DNA of 64,000 nt from Pseudonocardia parietis (GTDB lineage Bacteria; Actinomycetota; Actinomycetes; Mycobacteriales; Pseudonocardiaceae). The stretch is from contig NZ_JAGINU010000003.1 in NCBI RefSeq assembly GCF_017876315.1, positions 48,203 through 112,202 of the forward strand, given 5' to 3'. Made by a program: the position numbers and the translations under genes. This document shows positions 51,012-59,832 of the stretch, piece after piece (position 1 is the first letter of the stretch; each line of letters starts with the position of its first letter). The notes beneath the pieces were generated by a model that made no database searches, had not been told where the DNA came from, and saw only the letters and a list, made by a program, of their open reading frames with translations.

Positions 51012-51954
51012 GCTGCGCCCTCGGATCGATCACGCCGTACACGGCATCGACGACAATCCCGACCAGCACCACCGTGGTCCCGGAGAACAGCACGATTGCC
51101 TCGATGACCGGGAAGTCCCGGGCGGCGATTGCGTTGGCGGCCAGGCGCCCCATCCCGGGCACAGCGAAGATCGTCTCGACGAGCACTGAACCGCCGAATG
51201 CGAGTCCGAGGCCCAGCCCGACGAGCGTGACTGTCGAGAGCGACGAGGGCCGCAGCGCGCGGGTCACCAGCAGCCGCCACGAGGAGAGCCCGCGGGATCG
51301 GGCCGCAAGGATGTAGGGCGTGCCGAGCGTGGCGATCAGGTCGGCACGCAGCACCCGGGTCAGGACGGCCGCCTCAGTGAGCGCGATTGTGAGCACAGGG
51401 AGCACCAGGTGGCGCAGGTGCGCGACCGGATCGCTCGGATCAGCCCACCCAGTCGCAGGCAGCACCGTCGCCCCGACCGCCAGTGCCAGGATCAGCGCCA
51501 CCCCGAGCACGAACGCGGGCGTCGAGATCAAAACGAATGTGACCAACGTGGCGATCCGGTCGAGGATCCCGCCCGACTTCCACGCCGAGCGCATCGCCAC
51601 CGGTAGCGTGATCGCCAGCGCCAGCACTTGGCTGCACAACAACAGTTCGAGCGTCACCGGCAGCCTGCTCCCGATCTCCTCTGCGACGGGGAGGCCGGTG
51701 ACCAGTGACGTGCCCAGGTCGCCACCGAAGGCCCGACCGAGCCAGTGCACAAGCCGCTCGGGCGGCGAGGCCTCCAGGTCGAGCGCCGCGGTGAAGGCCG
51801 CGAGCTGCTCGGGGGTCGCCTCGGTCCCGAGCACCGCGATCGCGGGGTTGCCGGTGAGCAGCAGCGGCAATGCCATCGTCAGTGTGCCGAGCAGCACCAG
51901 GACGACCACGCCGCGCACGAACTTCGGCACGATAGCCGTCATTGTGTTGTCCAC
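50995..51954 (-). CDS. ABC transporter permease (DppB-like)
   Basis: 319 residues. The N-terminal segment and a region FGGDLGTSLVTGLPVAEEIG match the DppB/OppB permease pattern, with about six helices and an EAA loop (YILAARSRGLSSWRLLVTRA) near 215. It heads the membrane part of the operon and overlaps the end of the binding-protein gene by 16 bases. Confidence 0.85.
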   Translation of the reverse strand: MDNTMTAIVPKFVRGVVVLVLLGTLTMALPLLLTGNPAIAVLGTEATPEQLAAFTAALDLEASPPERLVHWLGRAFGGDLGTSLVTGLPVAEEIGSRLPVTLELLLCSQVLALAITLPVAMRSAWKSGGILDRIATLVTFVLISTPAFVLGVALILALAVGATVLPATGWADPSDPVAHLRHLVLPVLTIALTEAAVLTRVLRADLIATLGTPYILAARSRGLSSWRLLVTRALRPSSLSTVTLVGLGLGLAFGGSVLVETIFAVPGMGRLAANAIAARDFPVIEAIVLFSGTTVVLVGIVVDAVYGVIDPRAQHVPAR

Positions 51955-53453
51955 AGGCGTCCGGGCAACAGCGAGATGACGTTGCTGTTGTGAAGGTCGG
52001 GCATTCCGCCGATGGACGAGTCGGCCGCGAATCCGACCGGGCTCTCGGTGAAGAACAGCACGGGCGCGTCGTCGACGATGCGCTGCGCGGCGTCGGCGTA
52101 GAGCCGCTTCCGCTCGGCCTCGTCGGCAGTGCCGCGGCCTTGTGCGATCAACACGCCAACCTCGGGGTTGACGTAGCTGCCGAAGTTCCCGCTCGCCTCG
52201 GCCTCGAAGATCCCCATGGCGGCGTCGGTGTCGGCGTAGGCACTCGTGACGAACTCGATGGCCTCAAAGTCACCGGAGTACAGGTTCGTGCCCCACGTCG
52301 CGGTGTCGGCGACGTCAATCGTCATCGTGATGCCGACATCCGCCAGCATCTGCTGGATCGCCGTGGCCCGCTGGATCGACTGCGGCCGCGAGTCGGTGGT
52401 GTAGGCGAATGAGATCGGCTGACTGACCTCGGCGAGCAGCGCCCGCGCGCGGTCCGGGTCGAAGGCCGGGTACTGCGTGCCCGAGGCATACGGGGAGCGG
52501 GACAGGATGGGCCCGTTCGCGACGGCCCCCTGTCCTTGATCGACGACGGCCAGCAGCGCCTCACGGTCGATGGCGGCCTGCACGGCCTGCCGGACACGCA
52601 CGTCGTTGAACGGCGCGGTCTGCGTGTTGAGCACGGCGGTAGTCGTTGAGGCGTTGGCCGTGGCCAGGGAATGGCCCTCGCTCTCGGCCTGTGCGATCAG
52701 GTTCGGGGTGTCGATCCAGGCCAAATCCACATCACCGGAGCTGAGGCTCTGGTACCGAGAGTCGGCGTCCGGCAAGAACTGGAAGACAATCGTGTCGGCG
52801 TGTGGCGCGGTGCCCTGGTAGTTGCTGCTGCGGGTCACCGTGAGCGAGGAGCCTGCGGCGGCCGACTCGAACCGGTACGGCCCAGCACCCAGTGGGCTGC
52901 CGTCGACCGCCTTCGCAGTCGTGCTCGCAATCATCCCGAGCTGGCGGGTGAAGTAGCGCGGGAAACCGGCGTTCGGCTCGGCGAGCGTGAACGTGACGGT
53001 CGCTGGGTCGACGACGGCCATGTCGCTGATCTCGCCGGCGAGCGCGGCGCACTGGCACTCCGACTCCGGCGCGCCCAGGCGTGTGACGTGGGCGACTACG
53101 GCCTGCGCGGTGACCGGCGAACCGTCGGAGAATGTCCGTCCCTCCTGCAGAACCAGTGTCCAGGTACGCAGGTCGTCGCTGGTCAGCGACTCAGCGAGAC
53201 GGGGCTCCAGCGCACCGGCCGGGCCGTCGATGAATAACGGCTCGTACACGGCATTCGCGACGACGAGCGTCGCCTGGCCGGCGATCTGGTTGGCGAGCGG
53301 GTCGAGCGTCGAGATCTCAGAGTTGATCCCGATCGTGATCGTGCCACCCGGCTGCGGCTCCGAGGACGGACCGGAGCTGGTGGGGGCGACGGGGGAGCCA
53401 CAGGCAGCCAGCGCGGCGACCACGATCAGGATCGGGACGAGGCGACGAAGCAT
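51939..53453 (-). CDS. Solute-binding lipoprotein of peptide/nickel-type ABC transporter (family 5)
   Basis: 504 residues. The signal peptide ends in a lipobox (VVAALAACGS), so Cys17 is lipidated. The mature protein starts GGTITIGINSEISTLDPLAN, typical of SBP family 5, and contains DGSPVTAQAVVAHVTR and NDVRVRQAVQAAIDREALL motifs. It captures the ligand outside the membrane. It lies 20 bases downstream of the phosphatase gene and is coupled to the permease, so the phosphatase is part of this operon. Confidence 0.85.
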   Translation of the reverse strand: MLRRLVPILIVVAALAACGSPVAPTSSGPSSEPQPGGTITIGINSEISTLDPLANQIAGQATLVVANAVYEPLFIDGPAGALEPRLAESLTSDDLRTWTLVLQEGRTFSDGSPVTAQAVVAHVTRLGAPESECQCAALAGEISDMAVVDPATVTFTLAEPNAGFPRYFTRQLGMIASTTAKAVDGSPLGAGPYRFESAAAGSSLTVTRSSNYQGTAPHADTIVFQFLPDADSRYQSLSSGDVDLAWIDTPNLIAQAESEGHSLATANASTTTAVLNTQTAPFNDVRVRQAVQAAIDREALLAVVDQGQGAVANGPILSRSPYASGTQYPAFDPDRARALLAEVSQPISFAYTTDSRPQSIQRATAIQQMLADVGITMTIDVADTATWGTNLYSGDFEAIEFVTSAYADTDAAMGIFEAEASGNFGSYVNPEVGVLIAQGRGTADEAERKRLYADAAQRIVDDAPVLFFTESPVGFAADSSIGGMPDLHNSNVISLLPGRLWTTQ

Positions 53454-53473
53454 CGGAGGTATTCCTTTACCGG

Positions 53474-54178
53474 TCAGGCCAGAATTCGGGGACGCAGAGC
53501 GTGGACGATCGCGGTGACCTGGGCGGCCGGGAGTGCACGTCTCAAGTAGGCGTGCGCGCCGCCGAACTCCTCGAGCAGATCAAGCATCTGCCCGATATCG
53601 GACGCCCGGCAGGTCAGGTCGGGCTCGACGGTGAGCCCGTCGAGTGGCTGGCGGCGCCTGGTTTCGATGTCGTCCACATTGGTCAACAGGTAGTCGGCGA
53701 CGACCTCCTCACGGCACGCGCCGACCAGGGACAGCAGGAGTGCGATGAGCATGCCGGTGCGGTCACGGCCGCCCTGGCAGGCGATGACGACCGGACCCGG
53801 GAGCCCGGCAAGAGCCTGCAGCGCGGTGGCGAACGAGGCGGCCCCCGTGGCGATCGCGGAGCAGTAGAGACTGCCCCACGTCGCCCGGCCCGCCGCGATC
53901 TCCCGCACCAAGCCAACGGCCTGTCGTCGGTCGAACGCTGCGTCGGTCCCGACGAGCGGGAAGTGCACCATCCGCCAGCCATGCGGCAGCGAAAAGGCCC
54001 GGTCCTGCGCCCGTTCCTCGTCGATGCGCAGGTCGAACCAGGTGAGGTTGCGGGGGCACGCGGCCAGCTCGTCGTCGGTCGCGAGCGAGAGCGCAGCGGC
54101 CCGATAGAGTCGGTCGTCGCGATGCCGTCGGCCCGCCTCCTTCCCTGGGAGGGAGACGGGACGCCAGTTGGGGGGCAT
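53474..54178 (-). CDS. Tyrosine/serine-type protein phosphatase (Y_phosphatase3-like)
   Basis: 234 residues. DRLYRAAALSLATDDEL near 21 and LTWFDLRIDEERAQD near 45 match the start of the family. The catalytic C-x5-R loop is VVIACQGGRDRTGMLIALLL near 128-148; the residue before Cys is Ala rather than the usual His. Members include PtpB-type dual-specificity or lipid phosphatases. ATG 54178 is the first usable start. A GGAAGGAGG lies inside the frame without a following start, so the N terminus is not certain. It is the first gene of the leftward operon, divergent from a TetR gene. Confidence 0.7.
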   Translation of the reverse strand: MPPNWRPVSLPGKEAGRRHRDDRLYRAAALSLATDDELAACPRNLTWFDLRIDEERAQDRAFSLPHGWRMVHFPLVGTDAAFDRRQAVGLVREIAAGRATWGSLYCSAIATGAASFATALQALAGLPGPVVIACQGGRDRTGMLIALLLSLVGACREEVVADYLLTNVDDIETRRRQPLDGLTVEPDLTCRASDIGQMLDLLEEFGGAHAYLRRALPAAQVTAIVHALRPRILA

Positions 54179-54211
54179 GGCCGGACGCTGCACGCCCCTA
54201 GGCTCACAAAG

Positions 54212-54225
54212 TGGCAGAACTGCCA
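54212..54225. promoter_or_regulatory. Palindromic operator candidate between phosphatase and TetR genes
   Basis: TGGCAGAACTGCCA is a perfect 6-2-6 inverted repeat between the two divergent genes, 34 bases before the phosphatase start. A near-identical 14-mer (TGGCAGAGATGCCA, 12 of 14 bases) occurs at 55869-55882 upstream of the Erm gene. Both may be sites of the adjacent TetR regulator. Confidence 0.45.
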
Positions 54226-54325
54226 GTTTTTGCGAGCATGAACGTTCGTCGAACCGACACCGAACGGTTGGCGCGCCGGCGAGCGGCGGACTCGACGACG
54301 ACCGGCAGGCGAGGAGAGTAGGGAC

Positions 54326-54898
54326 ATGCCAGCGCAGACCGGCTCCCGGGCGCAGAACAAGGCCGAGACCCGGCTCGCGATCCAGCGCGCCGCTGTCGAG
54401 CTGTTCGAGGAGAGGGGCTATGACGCGACTACTGTGGACGACATTGCCCGCCGGGCCGACGTGGCGCCACGCACCTTCTTCCGCTACTTCCCCAACAAGG
54501 AGCTGACCCTCTTCAGCGAGGACATCTCCGGCAGGCTCGCCACGCTCGTCACCGAGGCTCCCGCCGAACTCGACGTGCTGACCGCACTGCGCTGGGCCGT
54601 CACGAAGCTGATGGACTACGAGTCCACGCCGCTGGACCGCCGCCGTCAGGACCTGCGCCGCAGGTACAGCGAGCGGCCCGCCATCGAGCGCCACCTCGCC
54701 CACCTATACGACATGCTCGGCACCCGGCTGCGTGACGCCTTCGCTGCCCGCCTCGGCGACGGCAACGTCGGGGACCTCCGGCCCGACGTCGCCGTCGCCG
54801 TCTACTTCGGGCTGGCCAGGGAGTTCGCCAAGGGGGAGCGGCCGGCCCCCGAGCTGATCGAGCGATGGTTCACCGCCGTGACCTCCCTGACCTCCTAG
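54326..54898 (+). CDS. TetR-family transcriptional regulator
   Basis: 190 residues. An N-terminal helix-turn-helix (RLAIQRAAVELFEERGYDAT, then TVDDIARRADVAPRTFFRYF) is classical TetR. The C-terminal ligand domain resembles the MftR-like/TetR_C group. ATG 54326 has a GGAGAG upstream. It is divergent from the phosphatase/ABC operon, with a palindrome between them, so it probably represses that operon. Its last 29 bases overlap the convergent Erm gene. Confidence 0.85.
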   Translation: MPAQTGSRAQNKAETRLAIQRAAVELFEERGYDATTVDDIARRADVAPRTFFRYFPNKELTLFSEDISGRLATLVTEAPAELDVLTALRWAVTKLMDYESTPLDRRRQDLRRRYSERPAIERHLAHLYDMLGTRLRDAFAARLGDGNVGDLRPDVAVAVYFGLAREFAKGERPAPELIERWFTAVTSLTS

Positions 54899-55682
54899 AT
54901 CCTGGCCGCTGCGGCGCGGCCGCTCGGTGCAGTGAGACCCAGTGCTCCGCTGTGAGGTCTCGCGCCCGCACCGTGTCAGGCAGGCCCTCGTTCGCGGCCC
55001 AGCGCCGCGGCGCGGGTACCGCGTCGCGCACCGCAGGCACGAGCCGGTCTCCGCGGAACGCCGCCGTCACGAGGCGCTGGTAGGCGGCCCGCTCGCGGGA
55101 CGGCACGAGCGCGGTGGCGCGCCGGGTCAGCAGCAGGATCCCGCCGTCCACACTCGGCCGTGGCCGAAACGCCGCCGACGGTACGCGGCCCCCGAGTGCG
55201 AATTCATACCAAGGCCACCAACTCGCGGTGAGCAACGTAGTGCCGCCGACCGCGGCCCGCTTGCGTGCCACCTCCCACTGCAGCAGTAGCACCGCAGTCC
55301 GCCAAGCCCGCTGCCCGAGGAGGTGACGCACTAGCGGCGACGTGATGCCGAACGGGACGTTGGAGACGACGTGGTGCGGCGCGTCGAGCCGGTAGGACAG
55401 CATGTCGCCCCGCACGACGTGGGCGCGATTTCGGAACCGGCCGCGTAGTCGCTCCACCCGGCGCGGGTCGATCTCGACGACCGTCACGTTCTTCGGACGG
55501 TCCGCGACCAGTCGGTCGGTGATCACGCCGTCGCCGGGGCCCAGCTCGACCACAGGCAACGGATCCCGCGGCACGTAGCCGGTGAGGCGGTCGACGACGC
55601 GGGGATCGACAAGGAAGTTCTGACCGAGTTCATGGGGACCGCCAACATCGCGGCGGCGGCCCGGGTTGGCCCCAGCGGGCAT
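54870..55682 (-). CDS. erm: Erm-type 23S rRNA adenine N6-methyltransferase
   Basis: 270 residues. Motifs of the KsgA/Erm family: the N-terminal ELGQNFLVDPRVVDRLTGYV, SAM-binding VVELGPGDGVITDRL, acidic VVEIDPRRVERL and catalytic VVSNVPFGITSPLVRHLL. The SNVPFG form and the sequence after it fit Erm rather than KsgA. Erm dimethylates A2058 of 23S rRNA and gives resistance to macrolides, lincosamides and streptogramin B. ATG 55682 has an AGG upstream. I did not find a clear leader peptide. A basic, Arg/Ser-rich tail ends the protein. Confidence 0.85.
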   Translation of the reverse strand: MPAGANPGRRRDVGGPHELGQNFLVDPRVVDRLTGYVPRDPLPVVELGPGDGVITDRLVADRPKNVTVVEIDPRRVERLRGRFRNRAHVVRGDMLSYRLDAPHHVVSNVPFGITSPLVRHLLGQRAWRTAVLLLQWEVARKRAAVGGTTLLTASWWPWYEFALGGRVPSAAFRPRPSVDGGILLLTRRATALVPSRERAAYQRLVTAAFRGDRLVPAVRDAVPAPRRWAANEGLPDTVRARDLTAEHWVSLHRAAAPQRPGSRRSGRSRR

Positions 55683-56101
55683 GATTACCTGCGCTTCGCA
55701 TCGATCGGACGATTACGTCGATCGGGGCGACACGTGCACGGCCGGACGGCCGGTGATCAGCGGTGTGACGCCCCGGGAGCGCTACGAACCCGCCCGTAGA
55801 TGCTGCAAGCCATGGAACTCACGGTACCAAGCCGCTCAGCGCCAGCCTTGCCCCACTGGCAAACAGATGGCAGAGATGCCAGGTTCTGGGAGTTGGTGAA
55901 CAACGACCCGAAGATCGCGCAGAGGGCAGGGTGGCGGGGCGAGCCTTGGCGTGAGCAGCCAGATCAGCATCAGCCCCGTCGCGCCGTTGGCCAGTTCGAG
56001 ACCGTCGAACCGGAACTCGGCGACGATCAGAATCACCGCTCGGACGGTCCTCCCGGCCCCCAGGTTGAGCAGCATTTCACCTTGGGCGGGCAGGGCGCCC
56101 C
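55683..56101. other. Region upstream of erm up to the IS3 left end
   Basis: About 420 bases without a secure gene. It contains the 14-mer TGGCAGAGATGCCA at 55869. Leftward codons between 55900 and 56100 read as a possible membrane-protein fragment (GEMLLNLGAGRTVRAVILIV, then LELANGATGLMLIWLL) that joins the IS3 frame only by chance. Two near-repeats CGATCGGACGA and CGATCGGGGCGA lie near 55704-55733, close to the erm start. Confidence 0.35.
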
Positions 56102-56131
56102 TGAGGTTCCCCCGGTTTCGCGGAGTCCGGG

Positions 56132-57032
56132 TTATCTGTGATCGTCGCGCTGGGCGCGATGGTAGGCGTCCTCGTACTCGTCGGGTGAGAGCCCGCCGAG
56201 CCCGGCCTGGATCCGGCGGGGGTTGTACCAGCCGTCGATGTAGCGCAGCAGGGCGTGCTCTGCCTCGGCACGGGTGGCGAACGTCGTGCCCGGCCAGTAG
56301 ACGAGCTCGACCTTGAGCGTGGACCACAGGTTCTCCGCGAGAGCAGTCGTAACTGTCGCCTGTGGACCCGGTCGAGGGCGCGACACCGGCGTCGACCAGG
56401 CGCTGGGTGAACCGCAGCGCCGTGTACTGGGCACCCTTGTCGCTATGGAAGATCAACTCGCCGGAGCACACCGATCGAGAGCGCAGCGCATGATCCAGGG
56501 CGGCGAGCACCAACGCAGTGGTCGCCCGCTCACCGGTGGCCCAGCCGACGACCCGGTTGGCGAACGCGTCGCGCACGCTGGCCAGCCACAACACGCCCTC
56601 CCCGGTGACCAGCCGCGTCAGGTCCGCCACCCAGAGCCGGTTCGGCACGTCGGCCCGGAAGTCGCGCTCGACCCGGTCCGGGGCGGCGGTGTGGTTCGGG
56701 TCCTGCCGGGTCGAGCCGTGGCGCCAGCCCCGGCGCAGGTGCGCACCCTGCAACCCGTGCTCACGCATGATCCGCTCGATGCGCTTACGCCCGACCCGCA
56801 CGCCCTGGCGACGCAGCTCCAGCCACACCCGCGGCGAGCCGTAGGTGGCGGCGAACTCGCTGACGCTGCGCACCTTGACGATCTGCTCGAGCAGCCCGGC
56901 GTCGTCGAGCTCGCGCCGGCTCGGGGCGGTCTGACGGGCTCGCCAGTCGTAGTAGGTCGAGGCCGGGATGCCCAGGACCCGCAGTACGAGACCGGCCGGG
57001 AAGCCATGGGCGTCGATGAAGCTCATGACCAC
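56132..57032 (-). pseudogene. IS3 OrfB transposase, frameshifted
   Basis: The leading half reads FIDAHGFPAGLVLRVLGIPA, an HTH_21 region, and the DDE core start VWVADLTRLVTGEG with FHSDKGAQYTALRF. At SYD near 56350 the frame shifts and the rest continues in another frame as ALAENLWSTLKVELVYWPGT and YIDGWYNPRRIQAGLGGL. The family expects SYDNALAEN here, so about two bases appear lost. The third catalytic acid is in the displaced frame, so the enzyme is inactive without recoding. ATG 57026 or GTG 57032 with GGAGG starts it. Confidence 0.75.
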
Positions 57033-57334
57033 CTCCGGGTCGGGCCGATCTCGCTGGCGAAATACGCACTCGCCGCGCGCAGGACCTCGTTGACCCGCCG
57101 CAGCTCAGCGTTCTCGGCCGCCAGCCGCCGGTTCTCCTCGACCATGTCAGTGCTTGGGCGGTCATGCCGTTCGCCGGCATCGGCCTCGGCCTGACGGACC
57201 CAGTTCCGCAGGGCCTCGGGGTGCACGTTGAGCTGTTCGGCCAGCCGCTTGAACGACGGCCGCGGCTCGGACTGTCGATACAGCCGAACCGCCCGTTCCC
57301 GCAGCTCATCGGGGTACTTCCTCGGTGCTGCCAA
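57023..57334 (-). CDS. IS3 OrfA (HTH transposase subunit)
   Basis: 103 residues. KYPDELRERAVRLYRQSEPR, then LAEQLNVHPEALRNWVRQAE, is the HTH_Tnp_1 domain, and ENRRLAAENAELRRVNEVLR is the leucine-zipper-like tail. It overlaps OrfB by ten bases. No A6G slippery site is visible, so OrfB was probably started on its own GGAGG. Confidence 0.85.
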   Translation of the reverse strand: MAAPRKYPDELRERAVRLYRQSEPRPSFKRLAEQLNVHPEALRNWVRQAEADAGERHDRPSTDMVEENRRLAAENAELRRVNEVLRAASAYFASEIGPTRRWS

Positions 57335-57401
57335 CAGAGCTTCCTTCCCAGTCCCTAACCATGGGACCAGTCTTCAAAGACTCCGGCGAAGCGGGGGAAG
57401 C

Positions 57402-57893
57402 TCACGGGGACGGTGCAGGCTGGCTGGCGCACCAGCCGTCCCAGTCAGGGCAACCCGCACGCTCCCACGCGCCGGCGTGCCGCGGGCATAAGCGGTTGCG
57501 GCGGTGCGCGTGGTTGCAGCCGGCTACCGCGCAGGCCGGCACCGCGGGCACCTCGGCGCGCAGGCGTTGCTCGGCAGGCTCGAGCCATCTCGCCAGATCC
57601 GGTCGGCCCGCCTCTCTCCACCATGCGTGGTGCCGTTGGCACAGGCCGATCCGGGTCCGGCGGACGGCGGCCGGGCAGGACGGCAGCGCACAGGTGGCGG
57701 TGAAGAACACCACGCTGTCTGGGTCGGGGATGAAGACGTCGTTGCGGAACTCTGGGCGCACCGCGCTCAGTAGCCGCTCCAGCAGCACCCTGGCACCAGG
57801 ACGACCCGCGTCGGCCCCACCGGCTCTGATGCCCCCGGCTGCGTTCCCGCTGGGCATGGTCTTGCTCACTCGTTCCTCCCCGGTCTCGCCCAC
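57402..57893 (-). pseudogene. Truncated zinc-knuckle recombinase-type gene (Tn554 TnpB/RIT-like), cut by IS3
   Basis: 163 residues remain. Two cysteine/histidine clusters are visible: CALPSCPAAVRRTRIGLCQR with H-H, and CAVAGCNHAHRRNRLCPRHA. Actinobacterial tyrosine-recombinase pairs or trios often carry such modules ahead of the catalytic domain. The start overlaps the end of the tyrosine recombinase by 28 bases, as in TnpA/TnpB or recombinase-in-trio operons. The frame ends two bases inside the IS3 right end, so the catalytic part was lost. Confidence 0.55.
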
Positions 57894-58993
57894 CCCTCGG
57901 GGGCTCCCTCGGTGTTGGTGGCCTCGGGTGCACTGGTGTCCAGCGCGCCTGCCGCGACCAGGAGCGCTCGATGATCCTCGACATTCAGGTGGGAGTAGGC
58001 CGCGGTGGTGGTCTGGACGTCGGCATGCCCGAGCAGATCGGCGACGACATGCGCCTGGACCCCGCGGCGCAGCAGGGCGGTGGCGTAGGTGTGTCGGGCC
58101 ACGTGCGGGGTGAAGAAGTCCAATCCGGTTCGGACGCGCAACTGCCGGACCAGCCGGTAGACGTTCGCCGCCGTCATCGGTGCTCCCACCACGGGTGCGA
58201 ACAGGTTGACGAATACGTAGTCGCAGTCTCGCGGCCCGTACTCCAGCTCCATGTAGTCGGCGTAGAGGTCGAACAGCGAAGTGGGTACTGGCACCCGGCG
58301 CCGCTTGAGGCCCTTGACCCGAGCCTGGTTGACGTTGTCCTCCCGCGGGACAACCTCGACGTCCCCGGTGCGCAGGTGAAGATCGGCGTGCCGTAGCCCG
58401 AGTGCTTCGCCCAGGCGCAGCCCCGATTCCACCAGCAGCTGGATCAGGAACCGGTCCCGCGCCCGGTCACACGCCTCCACAAGCGCGTTGACCTGCTGTT
58501 CGGTCAACGTCTTCGGGGGCTTGCGCGGCACGTGCACCCGCAGCGGGCTGTACGCCTGCTCACCGCGCCGACCGCGATGAAGGTGGGCCAGCAGCGGGAC
58601 CTGCGGTCCAAGCCCACGCCCGCCGATCTGCTCGCCCAACAGCGGCGCGACCCCCCGATCCCGGCGGGCGTGGAACCGGTAGAACGCCGCGATGGATGCA
58701 CGTTTGCGTTGTAGTGTCGCCGGGGCCAACGCCGCCGGGACGCCCGGCAGCACGAACACATCCTCTCGCCGCGCCTGACGCGGGCGGCGGAGCCAGTCGA
58801 AGAACTGCGCCAGCTGCTCCAGGCTCACCCTCGCGAACTCCAAGCCTCGCTGATCGAGCCACTCGAAATAGTCCCGCAGGTCATGGGCATAGCCGGCGAT
58901 CGTGTTCGGCGACAACCGCCTCACCAGCGTCGCGTGGGCCAGGAAGTCCTCGACCGGGCCTACCGGAAGCCCGTTCAGGCCGACGACTGTCAA
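57866..58993 (-). CDS. Tyrosine recombinase (Tn554 TnpA / RIT-like)
   Basis: About 375 residues. An SAM-like N-terminal domain (SPNTIAGYAHDLRDYFEWLD) is followed by the catalytic domain with Arg in LLVESGLRLGEALGL, Lys in VKGLKRRRVP, His-x-x-Arg in TPHVARHTYATAL, His in LLGHADVQTT and Tyr in TAAYSHLN. The start is unclear: TTG 58993 is the most plausible. The IS21 remnant ends only 57 bases upstream of it and may have removed the native promoter. It overlaps the next recombinase-type gene. Confidence 0.75.
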   Translation of the reverse strand: MTVVGLNGLPVGPVEDFLAHATLVRRLSPNTIAGYAHDLRDYFEWLDQRGLEFARVSLEQLAQFFDWLRRPRQARREDVFVLPGVPAALAPATLQRKRASIAAFYRFHARRDRGVAPLLGEQIGGRGLGPQVPLLAHLHRGRRGEQAYSPLRVHVPRKPPKTLTEQQVNALVEACDRARDRFLIQLLVESGLRLGEALGLRHADLHLRTGDVEVVPREDNVNQARVKGLKRRRVPVPTSLFDLYADYMELEYGPRDCDYVFVNLFAPVVGAPMTAANVYRLVRQLRVRTGLDFFTPHVARHTYATALLRRGVQAHVVADLLGHADVQTTTAAYSHLNVEDHRALLVAAGALDTSAPEATNTEGAPEGWARPGRNE

Positions 58994-59049
58994 TGGCCAG
59001 TTTGTGGTCCCCGCTGGTGGCCGGGTGAAAGTCCCCGGTCCGGGGTTGT

Positions 59050-59832
59050 TCAGCTGGTGTTGATGGCGGCTCCCTTCTTCGCGTTTCGGGCTTCGCGCAT
59101 GCGGTAGGAGTCGCCGCTGGTGACGACGACCTGGGCGTGGTGCAGGAGCCGGTCGAGCAGGCTGACCGCGGTGGTGTGTTCGGGCATGAACCGCCCCCAT
59201 CGGTCGAAGGGCCAGTGGGAGCTGATGGCGAGGCTGCGGCGTTCGTAGGCGGCGGCGACGAGCCGGAACAGCAGTTGGGCGGCGGTGTCGTCGAGTGGGG
59301 CGAACCCGATCTCGTCGATGATGATCAGGTCATGGCGCAGTGTGTGGTCGATGAGTCGGCCGACGGAGTTGTCGGCCAGGCCGCGGTAGAGCGCTTCGAC
59401 CAGGTCGGCGGCGGTGAAGTAGCGGACCCGGTGCCCGGCCTCGACCGCCGCCGTGCCAAGCGCGACGAGCAGATGCGACTTCCCGGTGCCGGCCGGGCCG
59501 ACCAGGGCGAGGTTCTCCGGGGCGCGGATCCATTCCAGCGAGGCGAGGTAGTCGAACGTGGCCTGGGGGATCGAGGAGGCGGACAGGTCGAACTCGTCGA
59601 GGGTCTTGGCGACCGGGAACCCGGCCGCCTTGCGCCGGTTGGCGATGTTGGAGGCGTCCCGGGCGGCGACCTCGGCCTCGACCAGGACCCGCAGCAGCTC
59701 CTCAGGACGCCAGCGCTGGGTGCGGGCGGTGAGCAGCAGCTCCGGCGCGAGGCGGCGCATCGCGGCGAGCTTGAGTCGTTTGAGCCCGGCCTCGAGGTCC
59801 GCGTCGAGCGCCGGGGGCTTGCTCGCAGTCAT
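59050..59832 (-). CDS. istB: IS21-family helper ATPase IstB
   Basis: 260 residues. Walker A LALVGPAGTGKSHLLVALGT near residue 103-120, Walker B HDLIIIDEIGFAPLD near 168, and NRRKAAGFPVAKTLDEFD as the N-terminal IstB domain. IstB promotes target capture by the IstA transposase. The ATG overlaps the IstA stop (ATGA at 59829-59832). The gene itself appears intact. Confidence 0.9.
   Translation of the reverse strand: MTASKPPALDADLEAGLKRLKLAAMRRLAPELLLTARTQRWRPEELLRVLVEAEVAARDASNIANRRKAAGFPVAKTLDEFDLSASSIPQATFDYLASLEWIRAPENLALVGPAGTGKSHLLVALGTAAVEAGHRVRYFTAADLVEALYRGLADNSVGRLIDHTLRHDLIIIDEIGFAPLDDTAAQLLFRLVAAAYERRSLAISSHWPFDRWGRFMPEHTTAVSLLDRLLHHAQVVVTSGDSYRMREARNAKKGAAINTS

Larger units (their letters stand above)
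56102..57404 (-). mobile_element. IS3-family insertion sequence (inactivated)
   Basis: About 1.3 kb. The ends match as inverted repeats: TGAGGTTCCCCCGGTTTCGC at 56102 and, complementing leftward from 57404, TGAGCTTCCCCCGCTTCGCC. Both continue with GGAGTC. Inside are OrfA (57023-57334) and OrfB, the latter frameshifted. I could not find a matching 3-4-bp target duplication, so one flank may have been rearranged after insertion. The right end lies exactly where the recombinase-type gene at 57402-57893 is cut off. Confidence 0.7.

Noticed and set aside
55836..56101. C-terminal extension of IS3 OrfB
   Set aside because: The frameshift pushes the reading frame past the element end; the true OrfB C terminus lies in another frame ending at 56132.
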